From Algoriphagus aquimarinus (lineage in GTDB: Bacteria > Bacteroidota > Bacteroidia > Cytophagales > Cyclobacteriaceae): a stretch of DNA of 64,000 bases. The notes under the pieces were generated by a model. It was not told the origin of the DNA. It saw only the letters and a list, made by a program, of their open reading frames with translations, and did no database searches. The DNA lies in the NCBI RefSeq assembly GCF_900112005.1, contig NZ_FOKK01000015.1, positions 50,209 through 114,208 of the forward strand. The letters run 5' to 3'. This document shows, piece after piece, positions 61,301 through 64,000 of the stretch. Within the stretch, counting starts at the first letter, position 1. The number at the start of each line of letters is the position of its first letter. Position numbers and translations under genes: made by a program.

Positions 61301-61911
61301 TCTACCACGATAATCTTCACATTCGGGTTTTTCTCCTTATGCTTTTCCAGTCTGCGAAAGAGAATCGGATGACACCAGGCAGGATTTGCGCCAGCGATCA
61401 AAAAAGCATCGGCCAACTCTATGTCTTCATAAGAAATAGGGACTGAATCTTCTCCAAAAGTCTTTTTGTAAGCCACCACCGCTGAACTCATGCACAAACG
61501 ACTGTTTGTATCGATGTTATTTGTGCCTAAAAAGCCTTTCGTAAGCTTATTGGCGATGTAATATTCTTCTGTAAGGCATTGTCCAGAGATATAAAAACCT
61601 ACACTGTTCGGGCCATATTTCTGGATCAAAGACTTGAAAACTCCCGCCGCCCTGTCTAATCCATCGTCCCAGCTCACCCGCTCACGAGGATGAGATCTGC
61701 TCCAGCGCATCTCGGGATAGAGAATTCTATCAGAAGTATCATTGACTACGTAGTGCAGATTCCGCCCCTTGGAGCAAAGCATGCCTTGGTTCACAGGATG
61801 ATCCTGATCGCCCTCGACATGTACTTTGTTTTGAGAGTCCACCTCAGCTACTATTCCACAGCCAACGCCGCAGTAGGAACAAGTGGTTTTAACTTTTTTA
61901 TCTGGGATCAC
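58387..61911 (-). CDS. Assimilatory nitrate reductase fused to a FAD reductase and BFD-type [2Fe-2S] domain
   Basis: A 1174-residue fusion. Residues 1-700: molybdopterin oxidoreductase (NasA/NarB family) with the 4Fe-4S cysteines 11, 14, 18, 46, TNSRLCMSSAVVAYK, and the MGGREVGGMASL region. Residues 705-1090: FAD/NAD(P)-binding domain with GAGAAAFRFI, ATGSRPFIPKDAQ, GGGLLGLELAAAL and the VYAIGTQPNIKIA motif, similar to the N-terminus of NirB and rubredoxin reductases. Residues 1105-1170: BFD-like domain with C-S-C and C-G-S-C. So electrons could pass from NAD(P)H to nitrate within one chain. The first usable start is GTG at 61911, since no ATG fits before the cluster motif. Confidence 0.9.
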   Translation of the reverse strand: MIPDKKVKTTCSYCGVGCGIVAEVDSQNKVHVEGDQDHPVNQGMLCSKGRNLHYVVNDTSDRILYPEMRWSRSHPRERVSWDDGLDRAAGVFKSLIQKYGPNSVGFYISGQCLTEEYYIANKLTKGFLGTNNIDTNSRLCMSSAVVAYKKTFGEDSVPISYEDIELADAFLIAGANPAWCHPILFRRLEKHKEKNPNVKIIVVDPRKTDSATFADIHLQIIPGTDIILYNAIGRRIIDIGLADKEFIANHTENYLSYRKQVMATSLKEASSLCGISIDDIKKVAEIIGESKGFISMWAMGLNQSAIGTDKNFSLLNLSLVTGRIGKPGNGPFSLTGQPNAMGGREVGGMASLLAVHKDLNNPVHRQEVANFWGVNEISPEPGLSATEMFDALESGEMKAVWIICTNPMVSLPNSKKIEKAMKNAKFVVVQDISHKADTVAYADLVLPAAGWLEKEGTMTNSERRISYLNKGINPPGEARPDVEILCDFARRMGFRGFNFNNTEEIYEEYCAMTKGTNIDISYLNYDRLKNEGTFQWPVPEYRHTGTPRLFADNKFYTPTQKAVFNIPAQITNTSEKTSKEYPLILTTGRVRDQWHTMTKTGKVSRLRTHYPSPVLEINPIDAYLDKVKDGDVVEVKSKNGVVRVKAKLSKNIREGVVFLPMHWGKQLQSDLNRANNLTNTVVDPQSKEPDFKFTTVSVSKYKKATEKIVVVGAGAAAFRFIQNYREHNESDQIHVFSKEPHPFYNRVLLPEYVTEELTWEQLQKIKEHELKKLKISLHTGLSIEHIDPEKQVVVDNDGQEYPFDKLILATGSRPFIPKDAQLDLPGRFTMRNKIDADRFKDYLDSTNLRPENQHVVIIGGGLLGLELAAALQHNRVKVTIVQRASRLMERQLDEVSSKLLSLDVQERGIHVYFDNEVSTVFDDEEHKSLSITLKSGKIIYANAVVYAIGTQPNIKIARDNGILCGRGIKVNQHLQTNYPNIFAIGEIAEFQNQLFGITSAAEEQAMVLANYIAGDVSSIYSGSVLMNILKFKDLELCSIGDILIPENDDSYEEIIFTDISRRYYKKCIVKDDLLIGAVLMGDKNEFAEFKSLIENKIELSEKRKSLLMGSSETRPVIGKLVCSCSRVGEGNIKEAIAGGCSDFTALCQQTGAGLGCGSCKTEVREILHQSKVLA

Positions 61912-62105
61912 TACTCTAGGGTTACAATTGGAAATAGGTTGAGCTGAAATGTAGCGAGTTATGTTATTTGCTCAAGAGGACGGAAGACCGAAGACGGGTG
62001 ACCGAAGTGGCCTCAATTCTTGAGTTTATCAAATCCTATAATGCATTTGTCACCAATAGCATTTCTGTACTACAAACGGGAGCTATTTTGGGTATAGACA
62101 ACAAG
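61912..62105. repeat. Spacer before nitrate reductase with GAAGAC/GACCGAAG repeat, copy C
   Basis: About 195 bases with the presumed nitrate reductase promoter. From 61979 it reads GACGGAAGACCGAAGACGGG and then TGACCGAAGTGGCCTCAATTCTT, the longest of several related phrases in the window (see 53756 and 55190). Confidence 0.4.
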
Positions 62106-63530
62106 TTAATTATCTATTCGCACTAATTCAGGCTGTAATCTACCTAATTCCACTTCGGCTACTTTCTCATCTTCGGTACTGAATCGTATCGCCAAGGCAA
62201 CCATTCCAGACATGACGATCAGACCGCCTATGACTAAGTAACCAGCGGATACTGCACTTGCCGCTGCCGCTGATTGTGCTGCCGCTGCTGCATCTGCTCC
62301 CAGTGTTTCACTTGCCATTAGTGCGGCTTTTTCGGCTACTGCTGACTTGGAACTTAAGAAAAGGGCTGCCAAGAATGCTCCGAAATTTCCCCCTGCTCCA
62401 ACTATACCTGAGATAGATCCTATTGCCTTTCTATTGACAAAAGGAACAACAGAGAAGGTGGCTCCTTCTGCCATTTGCACTGTAAGACTGAATGCAACCA
62501 GCAGCACAAAACCTACTAACAATCCTGTTGCTAGAGAGAACAAGCTTAGCATTAATCCTTCCGCAATTAAGATAGCTGCCAAGAACCAAACACGGCCTTT
62601 AAGCCCTCTGGCTTTTCCAAATTTGTCTCCAAAATATCCACCAAGTGTACGGGCGAAAATGTTCATCAAAGCGAAAGAGAGCACGATATTCCCAGCAGTG
62701 ATTCGTTCGAGTTGGAAAGTGTTTTGAAGGTAATCATCCATGGTACCATAGACTGTTAGTTCTATACCAAAACATGCTGCATACACCACAAAAAGCAACC
62801 AAACGCGATAGTCTTTCACGGCCTCCATAAAGCCAACTTTGTCTTTCTTGGTGCTAGGAACTTGCATTCCTCTTGCTTCTAATTCCTTGAAGTTGCCTTC
62901 TGGAGTATCTTTTGTGAAAAAGTAATACACCAAACCCATGGTGAAGCATGCTATACCCGCGATGACCATGGAATATCTCCAGGCATCTGCCTCCGCTACT
63001 CCTACCCCAATGACTATCGCTGCAATGATCGGCATACCCAATCTATTAGCACCGCCTCCGAGATTCCCCCAGCCAGCAGAAGTTGCATTTGCCGTTCCGA
63101 CAATGTTGGAAGCAAACATCAGCGAAGTGTGAACCTGCGTGATAACGAATGAAGCTCCGATGAATCCAGTCAACAGACGGCATATATAAAACTGCATCGG
63201 AGTTTGAACAAGACCACTAAGTATTACAGGAATAGATCCAATGATCAGCAACCAGGTATAGCATAGTCTCGGGCCATACTTATCGCATAGTTTGCCGATA
63301 AGTAATCTGGCGAAAACTGTTCCCGCTACTGCAAGAACTGTTGCATTCCACTTTTGCGCGGGAGTAAGACCTAAGTCCCTCACTACGTCAGGCATGAATG
63401 GCACGATACCGAACCATGCGAAAAAGCAGATGAAGAATGCGATTGAAGTGATCCAGAACGTACGGATCGGGACAGATTTAAAATCTAAGAGATTAAGCTT
63501 AGTCGCTTTGTGTGTAAGTAGTGGCTCCAT
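62106..63530 (-). CDS. NarK/NrtP-type nitrate/nitrite transporter (MFS, NNP family)
   Basis: A 474-residue major facilitator with twelve hydrophobic helices. Nitrate/nitrite-porter signatures: FAWFGIVPFMPDVVRDLGLTPAQKW in helix 1, RLLTGFIGASFVITQVHTSLMF in the region of the first nitrate arginine, SAGWGNLGGGANRLGMP (glycine-rich NS motif) and GATFSVVPFVNRKAIGSISGIVGAGGNFGA for the second. An Ala-rich insert (DAAAAAQSAAAASAVSAG) before the last helix is unusual in length. It imports nitrate for the reductase downstream. Its upstream region contains repeated TACGTA sites. Confidence 0.94.
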   Translation of the reverse strand: MEPLLTHKATKLNLLDFKSVPIRTFWITSIAFFICFFAWFGIVPFMPDVVRDLGLTPAQKWNATVLAVAGTVFARLLIGKLCDKYGPRLCYTWLLIIGSIPVILSGLVQTPMQFYICRLLTGFIGASFVITQVHTSLMFASNIVGTANATSAGWGNLGGGANRLGMPIIAAIVIGVGVAEADAWRYSMVIAGIACFTMGLVYYFFTKDTPEGNFKELEARGMQVPSTKKDKVGFMEAVKDYRVWLLFVVYAACFGIELTVYGTMDDYLQNTFQLERITAGNIVLSFALMNIFARTLGGYFGDKFGKARGLKGRVWFLAAILIAEGLMLSLFSLATGLLVGFVLLVAFSLTVQMAEGATFSVVPFVNRKAIGSISGIVGAGGNFGAFLAALFLSSKSAVAEKAALMASETLGADAAAAAQSAAAASAVSAGYLVIGGLIVMSGMVALAIRFSTEDEKVAEVELGRLQPELVRIDN

Positions 63531-63565
63531 AATACTTATTTTTAAGTAGGATAAAAGTAAGTATA

Positions 63566-63596
63566 AATACGTAATTACAAAACGTAATACGTATTA
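63566..63596. promoter_or_regulatory. Candidate operator: two TACGTA sites 20 bases apart upstream of the nitrate transporter
   Basis: TACGTA at 63568-63573 and at 63588-63593, the second within the palindrome AATACGTATT (63586-63595), with an intervening AACGTAA. The 20-base spacing is about two helical turns, as expected for a dimeric regulator binding two sites on one face. It lies about 40-65 bases upstream of the start codon. Regulator unknown. Confidence 0.4.
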
Positions 63597-63610
63597 AATT
63601 TAAGTAAAAA

Positions 63611-63645
63611 ATAAAAAATCCATTTAGATTGGCTCTAAATGGATT
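63611..63645 (-). terminator. Terminator of the transposase gene
   Basis: Perfect 12-base stem AATCCATTTAGA (63617-63628) and TCTAAATGGATT (63634-63645) around TTGGC; on the minus strand it is followed by a T-rich run (TTTTTTATTTTTT). It lies 27 bases past the transposase stop and may also sit inside the element end. Confidence 0.8.
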
Positions 63646-63672
63646 GTTGACTACTTATAAAATTTAGTATGA

Positions 63673-64000
63673 CTATTCGTAATGTTGCACGTAAGGATAA
63701 ACAGAAGCTATAATTAGTCTATTGAATAGCTGTTCACCAAAATATCTTCTGTTGAGCTTGTAAACAAACTCATTGAGATAGTTTTGGAGGTGTTTTTCAC
63801 TTACCATGTGATAGATCCCCAGAAGATTTTTCTTCAGATTACTGATGGCCACATGAACCCAGGGTAAGTTAGCTTTTGTGGAGTCCTTTGAAGATTTAAT
63901 CTGAATATGACTTTCTACCATCTTTTCCAGGTTTATGTATGCGGGATTTTTGTCTGTGAACAGTACACTTTCTCGATCAATCGTCTTTTGAACAAATCTT
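63673..64000 (-). mobile_element. IS1595-type (ISXO2-like) transposase, C-terminal part (5' end outside window)
   Basis: The minus-strand frame is open to the window edge and yields about 108 residues. VLFTDKNPAYINLEK holds the second catalytic Asp of ISXO2-like DDE transposases; LPWVHVAISNLKKNLLGIYHMV and LNEFVYKLNRRYFGEQLFNRLI are the typical C-terminal blocks. The upstream part with the zinc ribbon and first Asp is beyond base 64000. Completeness of the element cannot be judged. No terminal inverted repeat was identified between the stop and the nitrate transporter gene. Confidence 0.85.

Noticed and set aside
1..64000. CRISPR array, rRNA, tRNA, riboswitch or prophage
   Set aside because: No regularly spaced repeats, no RNA gene signatures and no phage structural genes were found on either strand; a covariance-model scan would be needed to exclude small RNAs.

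Overview
The window comes from a Bacteroidota chromosome, most likely order Cytophagales (Cyclobacteriaceae/Algoriphagus-like). Supporting signs are a gliding-motility lipoprotein GldB, several start codons sitting just behind a TAnnTTTG promoter element (the Bacteroidota -7 box) with little or no leader and no clear Shine-Dalgarno, a DUF5117/DUF5118-type zinc metalloprotease, a DUF3127 protein, a GH3/serine-hydrolase fusion and moderate-to-low GC. The genus is inference. No rRNA, tRNA, CRISPR array or prophage was seen. The only mobile element is a transposase fragment cut by the right edge.

Layout. 1-5.0 kb: end of coaX, an M23 peptidase, a threonine dehydratase-like enzyme and a large NagZ-like GH3 plus beta-lactamase-fold fusion. 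5.4-9.4 kb: a tight operon of a small membrane protein, mutL and two rhomboid proteases. 9.5-15 kb: outer-membrane protein, rlmN, a Uup-type ABC-F ATPase, an orphan membrane protein between two copies of a palindrome, and an ECF sigma factor with a short downstream partner. 15.3-21.6 kb: DUF3127 OB-fold protein with an acidic neighbour, purE/purK, a membrane-anchored MutS-family ATPase, a 59-residue conserved-looking small protein, a lipoprotein and an iodotyrosine-deiodinase-like flavoprotein. 21.7-26.6 kb: MscS, then a type III polyketide synthase with methyltransferase, UbiA prenyltransferase and FAD oxidoreductase, probably a prenylated phenolic or quinone pathway. 26.7-32.8 kb: metalloprotease, Fur-family regulator, YcxB-like protein, sulfatase, DUF4256 protein. 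33.1-39.7 kb: a complete six-gene ebo operon (eboA-F). 39.9-43 kb: DinD, gldB, fasciclin lipoprotein. 43.3-55.5 kb: GT4/asparagine synthase/nth operon, P1 peptidase with a Zn/Cd P-type ATPase, cupin, DUF2490, gamma-glutamyltransferase, amino-acid permease and a small coiled-coil protein. 55.5-63.5 kb: nitrate assimilation locus: porin, rubredoxin-tailed siroheme-reductase-like protein, a nitrate reductase fused to a FAD reductase and BFD cluster domain, and a NarK-type transporter.

The most interesting systems are (i) the ebo operon, a metabolite-trafficking cluster of incompletely understood function, lying 7-17 kb from (ii) the compact type III PKS/UbiA cluster that could supply its cargo, and (iii) the nitrate reductase polypeptide that carries its own NAD(P)H-type FAD reductase and is translationally coupled to a rubredoxin-bearing, cluster-less NiR/SiR-like protein, with no nitrite reductase in the window. 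None of these can be called undescribed from sequence alone. The ebo family is known. The specific combination and gene order of (ii) and (iii) deserve comparison across genomes.
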